From Hominenteromicrobium mulieris (GTDB lineage: Bacteria > Bacillota > Clostridia > Oscillospirales > Acutalibacteraceae): a stretch of DNA of 64,000 nucleotides. The notes beneath the pieces are model-generated. The model had not been told where the DNA came from, made no database searches, and saw only the letters and a list, made by a program, of their open reading frames with translations. This document shows positions 1-8,892 of this stretch, piece after piece. The DNA is taken from the NCBI RefSeq assembly GCF_020687165.1, contig NZ_JAJEQC010000003.1. One strand, written 5' to 3'. The position numbers and the translations under genes were made by a program. The number at the start of each line of letters is the position of its first letter. Within the stretch, counting starts at the first letter, position 1.

Positions 1-18
1 CAGCTGAACTACCGGGCC
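1..18 (-). tRNA. tRNA-Asp, 5' end only (cut by window edge)
   Basis: Read on the minus strand, the first 18 bases give GGCCCGGTAGTTCAGCTG, which matches the acceptor and D-arm start of Firmicute tRNA-Asp. The anticodon lies outside the window, so the Asp identity is inferred from the 5' end and from the frequent Val-Asp pairing. It follows the tRNA-Val by only five bases. Confidence 0.55.
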
Positions 19-23
19 ACATT

Positions 24-100
24 TGGTGGGGACAATAGGACTCGAACCTATGACCCCCTGCTTGTAAGGCAGGTGCTCTAACCAGCTGAGCTATACCCCC
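24..100 (-). tRNA. tRNA-Val (anticodon TAC)
   Basis: The minus strand folds into a complete cloverleaf. The acceptor arm GGGGGTA pairs with TGTCCCC through two wobbles. The D-arm contains AGCTGGTTAGA, the anticodon stem CCTGC/GCAGG encloses loop CTTACAA (anticodon TAC, valine), and the T-arm contains GGTTCGAGTCC. The CCA end is encoded. It reads away from hslO, with the partial tRNA-Asp directly downstream, so the two are probably one tRNA transcript. Confidence 0.95.
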
Positions 101-236
101 AAACAGCATCGCTTTTCAGAAATCTTTCAACAGAACTTGCGGCTCTTTTGAAGTCTTATGCCTTCCAGCGACGTTGTATATATTACCACATGCTTATTAA
201 AAAGTCAATACCTTTTCCAAAACTTTTTCAAAAAAG

Positions 237-1142
237 TTATTTTGAGGCATTTTTACGCTTTTCGCGCACGCTTTCGGCAAGCTCGTGCAGCTCCTCTTTT
301 GTGAAGTAATACTTGCGGCAGCAGTACGGACACACCGCTTCCACCTTGCCGTCCACAGCCGGCAGCGTATCGATTTCATCCGGCTCCAAGGTCGCAAGGG
401 CATTATAATACTTCTCACGGCTGCATGTGCAGGCGTAGTGCACGGGGATTTCCTCCAGCTTTTCGACTTCAAAGCCCGTGAGCGCCGTGTCGACCATCTG
501 CTCCACGGTCATGCCCTTTGCAAGCATGGTGGTGACAGGCTCCAGCGTTGCGATATTCGCTTCCAGCTTTTCAATGTCCTGCGGCAGCGCGCCGGGCAGC
601 ACTTGAATGAGCAGACCGCCTGCAAGCAGCACGCCGTTCGTGTTCGGGTCTACAAGCACGCCGAGTGCGCACACCGTGGGGATCTGCTCGCTCACGGCGT
701 AATAATTCGTGATGTCCTCGGCGATCTCGCCGCTGACGAGCTCCACTTGGCCCATATACGGCTCTCCCGTACCGTAGCTGCGGATGACACCAAGGCGGCC
801 GTCTGTACCGACTGCGGCGCTGACGTCCAGCTTGCCGTTCGGCTTCAGGGGCACGTCTACGTTCGGATTGTCCACACAGCCGCGCACATTGCCGTGGCTG
901 TCGGAGATTGCCGTGACGGTGCCGATGGGACCGCCGCCGTTTATGCGCAACGTGAGCGTAGCATGCTCTTGCTTTTGCATAGCGCCCATGATGGACGCCG
1001 CGGTAAGCAGTCTTCCAAGCGCAGCGGAAGCCGTGGCGCTGAGGCCGTGCAGCCTCTGCGCGGTATATACCGTATCGCTTGAATCGATTGCGGAGGCCAT
1101 AAGTGCGCCGTCCGATGTGATGCAGCGAATAATCCTATCCAA
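237..1142 (-). CDS. hslO: Hsp33 redox-regulated chaperone
   Basis: This 301-residue protein has the Hsp33 length and layout. An N-terminal substrate-binding core is followed by a C-terminal zinc/redox switch, seen here as a CxC pair (Cys238 and Cys240) and a CPYC pair (Cys271 and Cys274). In the family, oxidation releases zinc, forms disulfides and turns on holdase activity toward unfolding proteins in the cytoplasm. The start is a TTG seven bases after AAAGGAAG. It is the last gene of the run that begins at lysA or the yerC-type gene. Confidence 0.96.
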   Translation of the reverse strand: MDRIIRCITSDGALMASAIDSSDTVYTAQRLHGLSATASAALGRLLTAASIMGAMQKQEHATLTLRINGGGPIGTVTAISDSHGNVRGCVDNPNVDVPLKPNGKLDVSAAVGTDGRLGVIRSYGTGEPYMGQVELVSGEIAEDITNYYAVSEQIPTVCALGVLVDPNTNGVLLAGGLLIQVLPGALPQDIEKLEANIATLEPVTTMLAKGMTVEQMVDTALTGFEVEKLEEIPVHYACTCSREKYYNALATLEPDEIDTLPAVDGKVEAVCPYCCRKYYFTKEELHELAESVREKRKNASK

Positions 1143-1166
1143 TGAAATTCTTCCTTTCGGAGCGTT

Positions 1167-1949
1167 TTACGGAGCAATATCGTCCTTAAAAACGCCGTTT
1201 TGTGAGTTTGTGATGTGTGCGGCGAAAATAATGCGCTGCTCCTCCGGCTTCGGCGCGTCGAAAGAGAGGTCACCGAAGACCTCCACCCTATCAAAGCCGG
1301 ACTTTTTCAGCATTTCCGTCAGCTTCTCCACGCTGTATGCGTGCTCAAAGAAATGCTCGCTGCTGCGCGTATAGACCTTGCCCTCTTTCTCAAAGAAATC
1401 GAGAGAGATCGCCACACTGTGATCCTGCGGATTATAGCGGTTCTGCCATGCGCAGTAAATATCCGCAAGGTCGTAAATATAGGTGTTGTTGCCCAGCACC
1501 TTTTCGTGCTTATAGAGCGTGTTTACATCGAAAATGAACCAGCTGTCGTTATCCATGAAAAACGCCACGCGGTCAAATGCCGCCTGCACCTGCGCTTCGC
1601 CGGAGAGGTGGTTGATGCTGTCCAGCGAACAGAACACCGTGTTGACCGTGCCGAACAGGTCGAGCGTCTGCATTTTCTGATAAAGGAACATCACATCAGC
1701 TTCCATGTCGTAAGCCTTGTCCTTCGCTTCGGACAGCATGGCGATGGAGCCGTCCACGCCGTACACATCCATGCCAAGCTTATAAAGCTCAAGCGTAAGG
1801 CTGCCGGTACCGCAGGCAAGATCTAAGACGATGCCCGGTTCATGGTGGAGATGCTCGAGCAGCTTCTTTAAATACGCCGCGCGGCCCTTATAATCCACAT
1901 TCGCGGTCAACGCATCGTAATAGCGCGCAAAAACGTCGTAGCCGGCCAT
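1167..1949 (-). CDS. class I SAM-dependent methyltransferase
   Basis: The 260-residue protein shows the methyltransferase motif I (LDLACGTGS, residues 42-50), an acidic residue at the end of strand 2 (VYGVDGS) and a later FCSLDSIN segment. This fits the small-molecule or generic Rossmann methyltransferases often annotated as class I. Nothing in the sequence gives the substrate. Its ATG overlaps the stop of the upstream yerC-type gene (TAATG), so the two are translationally coupled. Only the fold, not the reaction, is supported. Confidence 0.85.
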   Translation of the reverse strand: MAGYDVFARYYDALTANVDYKGRAAYLKKLLEHLHHEPGIVLDLACGTGSLTLELYKLGMDVYGVDGSIAMLSEAKDKAYDMEADVMFLYQKMQTLDLFGTVNTVFCSLDSINHLSGEAQVQAAFDRVAFFMDNDSWFIFDVNTLYKHEKVLGNNTYIYDLADIYCAWQNRYNPQDHSVAISLDFFEKEGKVYTRSSEHFFEHAYSVEKLTEMLKKSGFDRVEVFGDLSFDAPKPEEQRIIFAAHITNSQNGVFKDDIAP

Positions 1950-2254
1950 TAGTCCTCTTTTCCGCCGCCGGTCAACAGGCGCTCAAAAATCAGCGTGTAG
2001 CCGTCGCTGCCGTAATTCAAAGAGCGATTGACACGGCTGATGGTCGCAGTGGAAGCGCCGGTCTTATCGACGATGTCGCTGTACACGTGGCGCTCGCTGA
2101 GCATTTTGGCAACCGCAATGCGCTGCGACATGGCTTTCAGCTCCGGCACGGTGCAGAGATCTTCAAAAAATTTATAGCATTCCTCGCGGTTTTTCAGCGT
2201 GAGAATAGCATCAAAAAGGAAATCAACGTTTTCATCATGCAGTTTGGTATTCAT
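1949..2254 (-). CDS. yerC: TrpR-like regulator of the YerC/YecD family
   Basis: A 101-residue protein with the TrpR/YerC arrangement: an N-terminal helical segment with LFDAILTLKNREECYKFFEDL, then VPELKAMSQRIAVAKML and a helix-turn-helix (YSDIVDKTGASTATISRVNR). The ATG at 2254 was chosen because AAAGGA lies eleven bases upstream; a longer frame upstream has no ribosome site. In Bacilli and Clostridia the family is a small DNA-binding protein of unknown target. It is coupled to the downstream methyltransferase, and a terminator-like hairpin separates it from lysA. Confidence 0.88.
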   Translation of the reverse strand: MNTKLHDENVDFLFDAILTLKNREECYKFFEDLCTVPELKAMSQRIAVAKMLSERHVYSDIVDKTGASTATISRVNRSLNYGSDGYTLIFERLLTGGGKED

Positions 2255-2293
2255 TGTTTCTGTGTTCCTTTCTTTATGAATTTGCATCCGAAA

Positions 2294-2330
2294 ACGGCGC
2301 ATTTATGCCATAAAGCACCAAATGCGCCGT
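2294..2330 (-). terminator. hairpin terminator after lysA
   Basis: An 11-bp perfect stem (ACGGCGCATTT with AAATGCGCCGT, 15-base loop) is followed on the minus strand by TTTTCGG. It lies between the end of lysA and the start of the yerC-type gene, so it probably ends the lysA transcript. The short T run makes it moderately strong, and a reverse-direction CTTTT is also present. Confidence 0.65.
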
Positions 2331-2428
2331 CTTTTCGTCAACGAGGTTCTTTACTTTTTTATTTTAACATACAAAAGCACAAAAGTAAACACCGAAATCA
2401 AGAAATTTTTGCACAGCAGTGCGTGAAA

Positions 2429-3727
2429 TCACACATCGTTGCGCACGAGGTCTTCATAGGTCTCCCCTTTGATGATGACACGGGATTCTCCGCCGCGAAC
2501 CATGACGACCGGAGGACGCGTGTTGCGGTTGTAATTCGATGCCATGGAGTAGTTGTACGCGCCGGTGGAGAGCACCGCCAGAATATCGCCGACCTCGGGC
2601 TTTTGAATGAGCGTGTTCTCCTGAATGAGGTCGCCGCTTTCGCAGCACTTGCCGGCAATGGTCGCCGTAAAATCTGCGGGCTCGTTCACCTTATTTGCGA
2701 TGAGGCAAGTGTAATCCGACTGATAGAGCGCGTAACGCGGGTTTTCATACATGCCGCCGTCAATAGCCACATATGTACGCACATTCGGGATGGTCTTGAT
2801 ATCGCCGACGGTGTACAGCGTGAGGCCGGCCTCGCACACGATGGAGCGTCCCGGCTCAATGTAAATATACGGTACCTGAATACCGTACTCCTTGCAGGCA
2901 GCATGCACGGCTTCGGAAACGTCGCTCATGTAATCTTCATACGGCACGGCTGCATCGGCTTCCTTGTACTTTACGCCGAAGCCGCCGCCGAGGTTGAGGT
3001 GTGTCAGCGTTTTGCCGAGCTCTGTATGGATCTTGTTATAGAACTTCAGCATGACCTGCGCCGCCAGCACGAACGGGGCTTTGTCGAAAATCTGCGAGCC
3101 GATGTGGCAGTGCAGACCGATGAGTTCTACATTTTCGCACGCGACGGCTTCCTTTACGGCTTCAAACGCCTCGCCGTTTTCAAGCGCAAAGCCGAACTTG
3201 GAATCGATCTGACCCGTGCGGATAAACTCATGCGTGTGGGCGTCAATGCCGGGCTTGATGCGCATGGAAATGGACGTAACGACGCCTTTTTCCGCAGAGA
3301 GCTTTTCAATGCGGTGCAGCTCGTTTAAGTTATCAACGACAATGTCGCCTACGCCGCTTTCAAGCGCATAGCAGAGTTCCTGCATTGTTTTATTGTTGCC
3401 ATGGAAATGAATGTGTTTTGCATCCACACCCGCTGCAAGGGCGGTATACAGCTCGCCGCCGGAGACGACGTCGAGGTCTAAGCCTTCTTCGGTCACGATA
3501 CGGCAAATCTCTTTGCAGCAGAACGCCTTACTGGCATACAGCGCGGTGCCGTTTCCATTATAGTGGCGCTCAAACGAAGACTTATAGCGGCGGCAAACGC
3601 TGCGGATCTCATCTTCGCTCATCACATACAGCGCGGTGCCATACTTTTCGGCAAGCTCCACGGTGTCGCAGCCGCTGATCGTCAGGTGGCCTTTTTCATT
3701 GACATTGTAACAATCGGATACAAACAT
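2429..3727 (-). CDS. lysA: diaminopimelate decarboxylase
   Basis: PLP enzyme for the last step of lysine synthesis, converting meso-diaminopimelate to L-lysine and CO2 in the cytoplasm. The 432-residue chain has the alanine-racemase-like barrel with the PLP lysine in YASKAF (Lys67), an HCHIGSQI segment, the LGGGFG phosphate-binding stretch and the C-terminal CCES motif that supplies an active-site cysteine. The ATG at 3727 was preferred over TTG and ATG codons upstream because GAAGGGA lies at the right distance. There is no lysine-riboswitch-sized leader, because engB ends only 47 bases away. Confidence 0.96.
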   Translation of the reverse strand: MFVSDCYNVNEKGHLTISGCDTVELAEKYGTALYVMSEDEIRSVCRRYKSSFERHYNGNGTALYASKAFCCKEICRIVTEEGLDLDVVSGGELYTALAAGVDAKHIHFHGNNKTMQELCYALESGVGDIVVDNLNELHRIEKLSAEKGVVTSISMRIKPGIDAHTHEFIRTGQIDSKFGFALENGEAFEAVKEAVACENVELIGLHCHIGSQIFDKAPFVLAAQVMLKFYNKIHTELGKTLTHLNLGGGFGVKYKEADAAVPYEDYMSDVSEAVHAACKEYGIQVPYIYIEPGRSIVCEAGLTLYTVGDIKTIPNVRTYVAIDGGMYENPRYALYQSDYTCLIANKVNEPADFTATIAGKCCESGDLIQENTLIQKPEVGDILAVLSTGAYNYSMASNYNRNTRPPVVMVRGGESRVIIKGETYEDLVRNDV

Positions 3728-3774
3728 ATTTTTCATTCCCTTCAAAAAGTGGTGGATCTATACTTCGCAGCTGC

Positions 3775-4359
3775 TCAGTTACCCAAAACGGCAGCTTCGA
3801 TGTGCTGTTTCAGCGTCTCCAAACCGAAGCCGGTCTGGGAGGAATACGGGATGAACGGGATTTCATGCTCACGGAACAGGTCCTCAAAATACGCGTTCTG
3901 CGTGTTGAACTGCGTTTTGTTCAGCTTATCGCTTTTCGTACAGACGACGAGGAACGGCAGGTCACGCTCGATAAGGAAGTTAATCATATCGAAATCGTCC
4001 GCAGTCGGCTCATGGCGCATATCGAGAATTTGGATGACGAGCGCCACGTTGCGCTCTGCATCAAAATATCCCTGCATCAGCTTTGCCCAGCGCTGCTTTT
4101 CGTTTTGTGAAACCTTGGCGTAGCCGTAGCCCGGCAAGTCTACAAAGCGGCACTCCGGCAGACGGAAAAAGTTGATGGTCGCCGTTTTGCCGGGCGTGGC
4201 GCTGACGCGTGCAAGCGCCTTGCGGTTGACGAGCTTATTGATGAGCGAGGATTTGCCCACATTGGATTTACCGGAAAAAACGATCTCCGGCAAGTCCGAC
4301 TTTTTGAGCTGATCCGCACGGCCGGCGGCAGCTTCAAATTCTACTGACTGAAAATTCAC
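3775..4359 (-). CDS. engB: ribosome-biogenesis GTPase EngB/YsxC
   Basis: The 194-residue GTPase carries G1 (GKSNVGKSS, residues 30-38), a G2 threonine region (ATPGKTATINFF), G3 (DLPGYG) and G4 (TKSD). EngB proteins act in late assembly of the 50S subunit. The start is GTG, preceded by AAGGGGAA, eleven bases after the lon stop. Its position directly downstream of lon is the usual one in Firmicutes (lon-ysxC), which supports the call. Confidence 0.97.
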   Translation of the reverse strand: MNFQSVEFEAAAGRADQLKKSDLPEIVFSGKSNVGKSSLINKLVNRKALARVSATPGKTATINFFRLPECRFVDLPGYGYAKVSQNEKQRWAKLMQGYFDAERNVALVIQILDMRHEPTADDFDMINFLIERDLPFLVVCTKSDKLNKTQFNTQNAYFEDLFREHEIPFIPYSSQTGFGLETLKQHIEAAVLGN

Positions 4360-4369
4360 GGTGTTCCCC

Positions 4370-6775
4370 TTACTGTCTGAGTGTCTGTACGCCGTGCGCG
4401 GGCTCCGGGCAAGGCGTATTTGGCTTGGTTTCTCTGTTTAAAAGCCCGGGCATGGCGATGGGCAGCACCTCATCGATACGGCGCACCGGCACAAACCGCA
4501 CGTTATCCTTGACGACCTGATCGACTTCGGCGAGATCCGCGATGTTCCCGTGCGGGATGATGACGGTCTTCATGCCGTTTTTATACGCCGCCATGGATTT
4601 TTCGCGCAGGCCGCCGATGGGCAGCACGCGCCCCTGCAGCGTGATCTCACCCGTCATGGCGATGTCGTGCGCGATGGGCTCTTCGCACAGCGCGGACGTG
4701 ACGGCGGTTGCCATGGCGATACCGGCAGACGGACCGTCCTTCGGTACGGCGCCCTCCGGCGCGTGGATGTGGATATCCTTTTTCGCGTAGAAATCCGGGC
4801 TGATGCCGAGCGTTTCCGCGCGGGTGCGAATGCAGGTGATCGCCGTTGTGGCGGATTCCTTCATCACATCGCCGAGCGAGCCGGTGAGCTGAATTTTGCC
4901 CGTGCCGTTCATCACGGCAACTTCGATGGGCAGCAGCTCGCCGCCGACGCTTGTCCACGCAAGACCGTTCACAAGGCCGATCTCGTCGCGGCGCTCTTCT
5001 TTATCCTTCGCAAACTTTGCCGGGCCGAGCAGGTCTTCAAGGTCGGCGGGCTTCACGGAATAAGACTTAAAATCTTCCTCCGTGACGATGCGGCGCGCGA
5101 CTTTGCGGCAAATGGTGCCGATGGTGCGCTCCAATGTGCGCACGCCGGCTTCGCGGGTGTAGTCTTCGATGATTGCGTGCAGCGCCTTCGGTGTGAAGCG
5201 CAGCTGCGCCGCCTTGATGCCGTGCTTTTTCAGCTGCTTGGGCACCAAATATTTCGAGGCGATGTGGAACTTTTCCTCCGCCGTGTAGCTGCCGAGCGTA
5301 ATGACGTCCATGCGGTCGTAGAGCGGGCCCGGAATGGCGGAAGCGTCGTTTGCCGTGGTGACAAACAGCACGTGGCTGAGGTCGAACGGCAGGTCGATGT
5401 AATGGTCCTGAAACGCGCTGTTCTGTTCGGGATCGAGCACCTCAAGCAGCGACGCGGACGGATCGCCCTTAAAGCTCTGACCGAGCTTATCGATCTCATC
5501 GAGCAGGATGAGGGGGTTATTCGTGCCCGCCTGCTTCACAGCCGCCATGATGCGGCCCGGCATGGAGCCGACGTAGGTACGGCGATGGCCCATGATGTCC
5601 GCTTCGTCGCGCACGCCGCCGAGGGAAACGCGCACGTACTTGCGGCCGGTCGCCTCGGCGATAGAGCGCGCAATGGACGTTTTGCCAACGCCCGGCGGGC
5701 CGACAAGGCAAATGATCTGCCCCGTCGCCTGGTCAGAGAGCTTGCGCACGGCGAGCGTCTCCAAAAATCTTGCTTTAACCTTTTCCATGCCGTAATGGTC
5801 GCGGTTGAGAATTTTCTCCGCGCGGTCGAGGTCCAAGCGCTCCTTGGAGCTCGTGTTCCACGGCAGCTCAAGGCACGTTTCGAGGTACACGCGCATGACG
5901 GAGCCCTCATGCGAGCCGTATGGCATTTTGGCGAGGCGATCGCACTCTTTTAAGAGCTTTTCGCGCGCGACCTGCGGCAGGTTTAATTTTTCTATTCTCT
6001 GGCGGAATTCGTCGGATTCCTCCTGTGGGTTATCCTCTTCGCCAAGCTCGCTTGCAATGGCGCGCATCTGCTCGCGCAGCATGTAAACGCGCTGATTTTC
6101 ATCCATTTGCTCCTGCGCCTTTTGCGAAATCTCACGTTCGAGCGATAAGACTTTGATTTCATCGCTCAAAATATCATTGAGTTTTGCAATACGCTTTTCC
6201 GGGTGGAGCTCGTCGAGAATGCACTGCTTCTGCTCGAAATCGAGCGAGATGTTCGCTGCGATAAAGTCGGCCAAATCACCGCAGTCCTTCTGCTGCATAA
6301 CGCCGAGCAGAATATCCGGCGGCACCTGACGGAACCAGCGGATGTACTCTTCAAATCTCTCCTGTGCAATGCGGCTGAGCGCTTCCGTTCTTGCGGTGTG
6401 GCGTGCGGCGATCGGCTTGCACACGCACACGCTGCCCGTGAGGTACGGCTCATCTTGCACAACGGACATAATCTCCGCGCGCTCGATGCCTTCCACATGC
6501 AGCTTGATGCCGTTATCTGCGGTGTGTACCACCTGCTTGATGCGGGCGATGACACCGATTTTATAGAGGTCTTCCGCCATGGGCTCGCTTTCCGAAAGGT
6601 CAGTCTGCGTGACGATGAACAGCTCGCGGCTATCCGTATCCAGCGCCGCTTTGGCGGCCAGAACGGACTTTTTTCTGCCGATATCAAACTGCACGATCAT
6701 GCCGGGGAACACGACGAGTCCGCGTACGGCGAGTACCGGCAGAACTCTCTCTTCCTCAAGTATGGTTTCTTTCAT
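4370..6775 (-). CDS. lon: ATP-dependent protease La (Lon)
   Basis: An 801-residue cytoplasmic AAA+ serine protease. It has an N-terminal LON substrate domain (about residues 10-205), a Walker A GPPGVGKTS (359-367), a Walker B LILLDEID, and the C-terminal protease domain with catalytic Ser683 in PKDGPSAG and Lys726 in LREKSMAA. Length and motif order are typical of LonA. It degrades damaged and regulatory proteins. It is followed by engB and preceded by clpX, with a strong hairpin in the 72-base gap. Confidence 0.98.
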   Translation of the reverse strand: MKETILEEERVLPVLAVRGLVVFPGMIVQFDIGRKKSVLAAKAALDTDSRELFIVTQTDLSESEPMAEDLYKIGVIARIKQVVHTADNGIKLHVEGIERAEIMSVVQDEPYLTGSVCVCKPIAARHTARTEALSRIAQERFEEYIRWFRQVPPDILLGVMQQKDCGDLADFIAANISLDFEQKQCILDELHPEKRIAKLNDILSDEIKVLSLEREISQKAQEQMDENQRVYMLREQMRAIASELGEEDNPQEESDEFRQRIEKLNLPQVAREKLLKECDRLAKMPYGSHEGSVMRVYLETCLELPWNTSSKERLDLDRAEKILNRDHYGMEKVKARFLETLAVRKLSDQATGQIICLVGPPGVGKTSIARSIAEATGRKYVRVSLGGVRDEADIMGHRRTYVGSMPGRIMAAVKQAGTNNPLILLDEIDKLGQSFKGDPSASLLEVLDPEQNSAFQDHYIDLPFDLSHVLFVTTANDASAIPGPLYDRMDVITLGSYTAEEKFHIASKYLVPKQLKKHGIKAAQLRFTPKALHAIIEDYTREAGVRTLERTIGTICRKVARRIVTEEDFKSYSVKPADLEDLLGPAKFAKDKEERRDEIGLVNGLAWTSVGGELLPIEVAVMNGTGKIQLTGSLGDVMKESATTAITCIRTRAETLGISPDFYAKKDIHIHAPEGAVPKDGPSAGIAMATAVTSALCEEPIAHDIAMTGEITLQGRVLPIGGLREKSMAAYKNGMKTVIIPHGNIADLAEVDQVVKDNVRFVPVRRIDEVLPIAMPGLLNRETKPNTPCPEPAHGVQTLRQ

Positions 6776-6804
6776 AAAATTATCAAATCCTTATAAATCA
6801 GACA

Positions 6805-6835
6805 AGGCTGCGCAGCAGGGATCGCTGCACAGCCT
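6805..6835 (-). other. stem-loop between clpX and lon
   Basis: AGGCTG and GCAGC pair with GCTGC and CAGCCT around a seven-base loop, with one mismatch. On the minus strand it lies just after the clpX stop and is followed by TTGTCTGATTT rather than a proper U run. It may be a weak terminator, or an RNA processing or stability element that sets the lon to clpX ratio. Confidence 0.5.
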
Positions 6836-6847
6836 GTATGATGATCA

Positions 6848-8170
6848 CTATGATGCCGAATCCTTGCGAACGCGCCGTTTGGGTTGTGTCATTTTGATCT
6901 TTACCGGGACGCGGTCGGGATTGTGCACGATTTCAGGCGCAGCGCCGTTCTCTACCGAATCCTTGGTAACGGTGATCTTTTCGATCGTATAATCGCTCGG
7001 GACCTCAAACATCAGGTTCTTCAGCGTATCTTCCATAATGGAACGCAGGCCACGGGCGCCGGTCTTGCGGGCAATGGTCTTTTCCGCAATGGCGTCAAGC
7101 GCTTCGGGTGTGAACTCCAAATCGACCTTATCAAGGTCAAAGAGCTTCTTATACTGGCTGACAAGGCAGTTTTTCGGCTCTGTGAGGATGCGCACAAGTG
7201 CGGCTTTGTCGAGGTCGCTCAGCGCGGTGATGACCGGCAGACGACCGACAAGCTCCGGGATGAGGCCGAACTTGACGAGGTCGTGCGGGGTAACTTCTTT
7301 CATCCACTCCGTGTTATCAAGCTCGTCTTTGCTCTTGATAACCGAGTTAAAGCCCAGCGTCTGCGCTTCGGTGCGGCGCTGAATGACGCTTTTAAGGCCG
7401 TCGAACGCACCGCCGCAGATGAAGAGGATGTTCGAGGTATCGATGTTGATGACCTCCTGCTGCGGGTGCTTTCTGCCGCCCTTTGGCGGGACGCCGGCAA
7501 TGGTACCCTCCAGAATTTTGAGCAGTGCCTGCTGCACGCCCTCGCCGCTGACGTCACGCGTGATGGACGGGTTTTCGGACTTTCTGGAAATCTTATCAAT
7601 CTCATCGACATAGATGATGCCGTGCTCGGCACGCTCAATGTCGTAATCTGCTGCCTGAATGAGACGCAGCAGGATGTTTTCGACGTCTTCGCCGACATAG
7701 CCGGCTTCCGTCAGAGTCGTTGCGTCCGCAATGGCGAACGGAACGTCCAAAAGCTTTGCAAGCGTCTGCGCAAGATAGGTCTTGCCGACACCGGTGGGAC
7801 CAAGCAGCAGCACGTTGCTCTTTGCAATCTCCACGCCGCCGTCTTCACCGCTGAAGAAAATGCGCTTATAGTGGTTATAGACCGCCACCGCGAGCGTCAT
7901 TTTGGCTTCATCCTGCCCGATGACGTATTCATCGAGCTGCTTTTTGATCTCCTGCGGCTTCGGCAGCACCATTTCGGCGCGCGGCTCGTTTTTCGGCTGC
8001 GGGCGGCCGCGGTGGAGAGAATCTTCATCCGCGATGATGTCCATGCAGAGCTCTACGCATTCGTCACAGATATACACGCCGTTGCCGGAGATCAGGCGCT
8101 TTGCCTGCGACTGCGGCTTCCCGCAGAAGGAGCAGCGCACTTCGTTATCATTTCCGAAATTATTCGGCAT
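6848..8170 (-). CDS. clpX: ClpX unfoldase subunit of ClpXP
   Basis: A 440-residue AAA+ unfoldase that feeds substrates to ClpP. The N-terminal zinc-binding domain has four cysteines (13, 16, 35, 38). It is followed by Walker A GPTGVGKT, Walker B IIYVDEIDKI, the RKSENPSITRDVSGEGVQQ pore-region stretch, and a sensor-2 segment with TGARGLRS near the C-terminus. It is directly downstream of clpP by 17 bases, the classic clpP-clpX order. Confidence 0.98.
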   Translation of the reverse strand: MPNNFGNDNEVRCSFCGKPQSQAKRLISGNGVYICDECVELCMDIIADEDSLHRGRPQPKNEPRAEMVLPKPQEIKKQLDEYVIGQDEAKMTLAVAVYNHYKRIFFSGEDGGVEIAKSNVLLLGPTGVGKTYLAQTLAKLLDVPFAIADATTLTEAGYVGEDVENILLRLIQAADYDIERAEHGIIYVDEIDKISRKSENPSITRDVSGEGVQQALLKILEGTIAGVPPKGGRKHPQQEVINIDTSNILFICGGAFDGLKSVIQRRTEAQTLGFNSVIKSKDELDNTEWMKEVTPHDLVKFGLIPELVGRLPVITALSDLDKAALVRILTEPKNCLVSQYKKLFDLDKVDLEFTPEALDAIAEKTIARKTGARGLRSIMEDTLKNLMFEVPSDYTIEKITVTKDSVENGAAPEIVHNPDRVPVKIKMTQPKRRVRKDSAS

Positions 8171-8187
8171 GAAAACACGCCCTTTCG

Positions 8188-8775
8188 TTATTTCGATTTC
8201 GTTGCGATGACCTTATCAATAAGGCCGTACTCCATGGCCTGCTGTGCGGTCATGAAGTTATCGCGCTCCGTATCCTTGCAGATGACTTCGTACGGCTGAC
8301 CCGTACGCTCTGCGAGGATGGTGTTGAGGCTCTTCTTCGTCTGAAGAATACGCTCTGCCTGAATCTGGATATCCGTAGCCTGACCCTGCGCACCGCCGGA
8401 CGGCTGATGAATCATAATCTCGGCGTTCGGCAGCGCATAGCGCTTGCCCTTTGCGCCGGCAGCCAGCAGGAACGCACCCATGGAAGCTGCCATGCCCATG
8501 CAGATGGTGGAAACATCGCACTTAATGTACTGCATGGTATCATAAATCGCCATGCCGGCCGTGATGACACCGCCGGGACTGTTGATATACAGGCTGATGT
8601 CCTTATCGGGGTCCTGACCCTCGAGATACAGAAGCTGTGCTACGACAAGGCTTGCCGTGGTGTTGTTCACCTCGTCGTTCAGCATGATGATTCTATCGTT
8701 GAGAAGGCGGGAGAAAATATCGTAGGAACGCTCTCCTCTGCTCGTCTGCTCCACAACATAAGGTACCAAACTCAT
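8188..8775 (-). CDS. clpP: ClpP protease subunit
   Basis: A 195-residue self-compartmentalising serine protease. The catalytic triad is visible as Ser98 (GMAASMGAFL), His123 (MIHQPSGG) and Asp172. The N-terminus SLVPYVVEQTSRGER is the standard axial-pore start, and no long propeptide is present. It pairs with ClpX encoded next door. Upstream lies a very strong stem-loop that separates it from tig. Confidence 0.98.
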   Translation of the reverse strand: MSLVPYVVEQTSRGERSYDIFSRLLNDRIIMLNDEVNNTTASLVVAQLLYLEGQDPDKDISLYINSPGGVITAGMAIYDTMQYIKCDVSTICMGMAASMGAFLLAAGAKGKRYALPNAEIMIHQPSGGAQGQATDIQIQAERILQTKKSLNTILAERTGQPYEVICKDTERDNFMTAQQAMEYGLIDKVIATKSK

Positions 8776-8791
8776 CGTACAAACTCCTTTC

Positions 8792-8846
8792 GCGCTTCTT
8801 TTGCTTCGCCCGCTGTCCGATGCAGGGACAGCGGGCGAAAGAAGCG
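8792..8846 (-). other. long interrupted inverted repeat between tig and clpP
   Basis: The left arm starts CGCTTCTTT and ends TTCGCCCGCTGTCC; the right arm is GGACAGCGGGCGAA followed by AGAAGCG. The central stem is 14 bp and perfect, the loop is about seven bases, and an outer stem continues after a small bulge. No U run follows on either strand, so a simple intrinsic terminator is unlikely. RNA processing, or protection of the tig or clpP mRNA end, is more likely. Confidence 0.6.
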
Positions 8847-8892
8847 ATATATGATATGCTGTTACTATAATACTAACCGTAAAGGCGGTAAA

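Noticed and set aside
3728..3774. Lysine riboswitch before lysA
   Set aside because: Only 47 bases between engB and lysA; no room for a riboswitch.
4550..5953. Plus-strand frame of 467 codons antisense to lon
   Set aside because: Shadow of lon, without ribosome site or domains.
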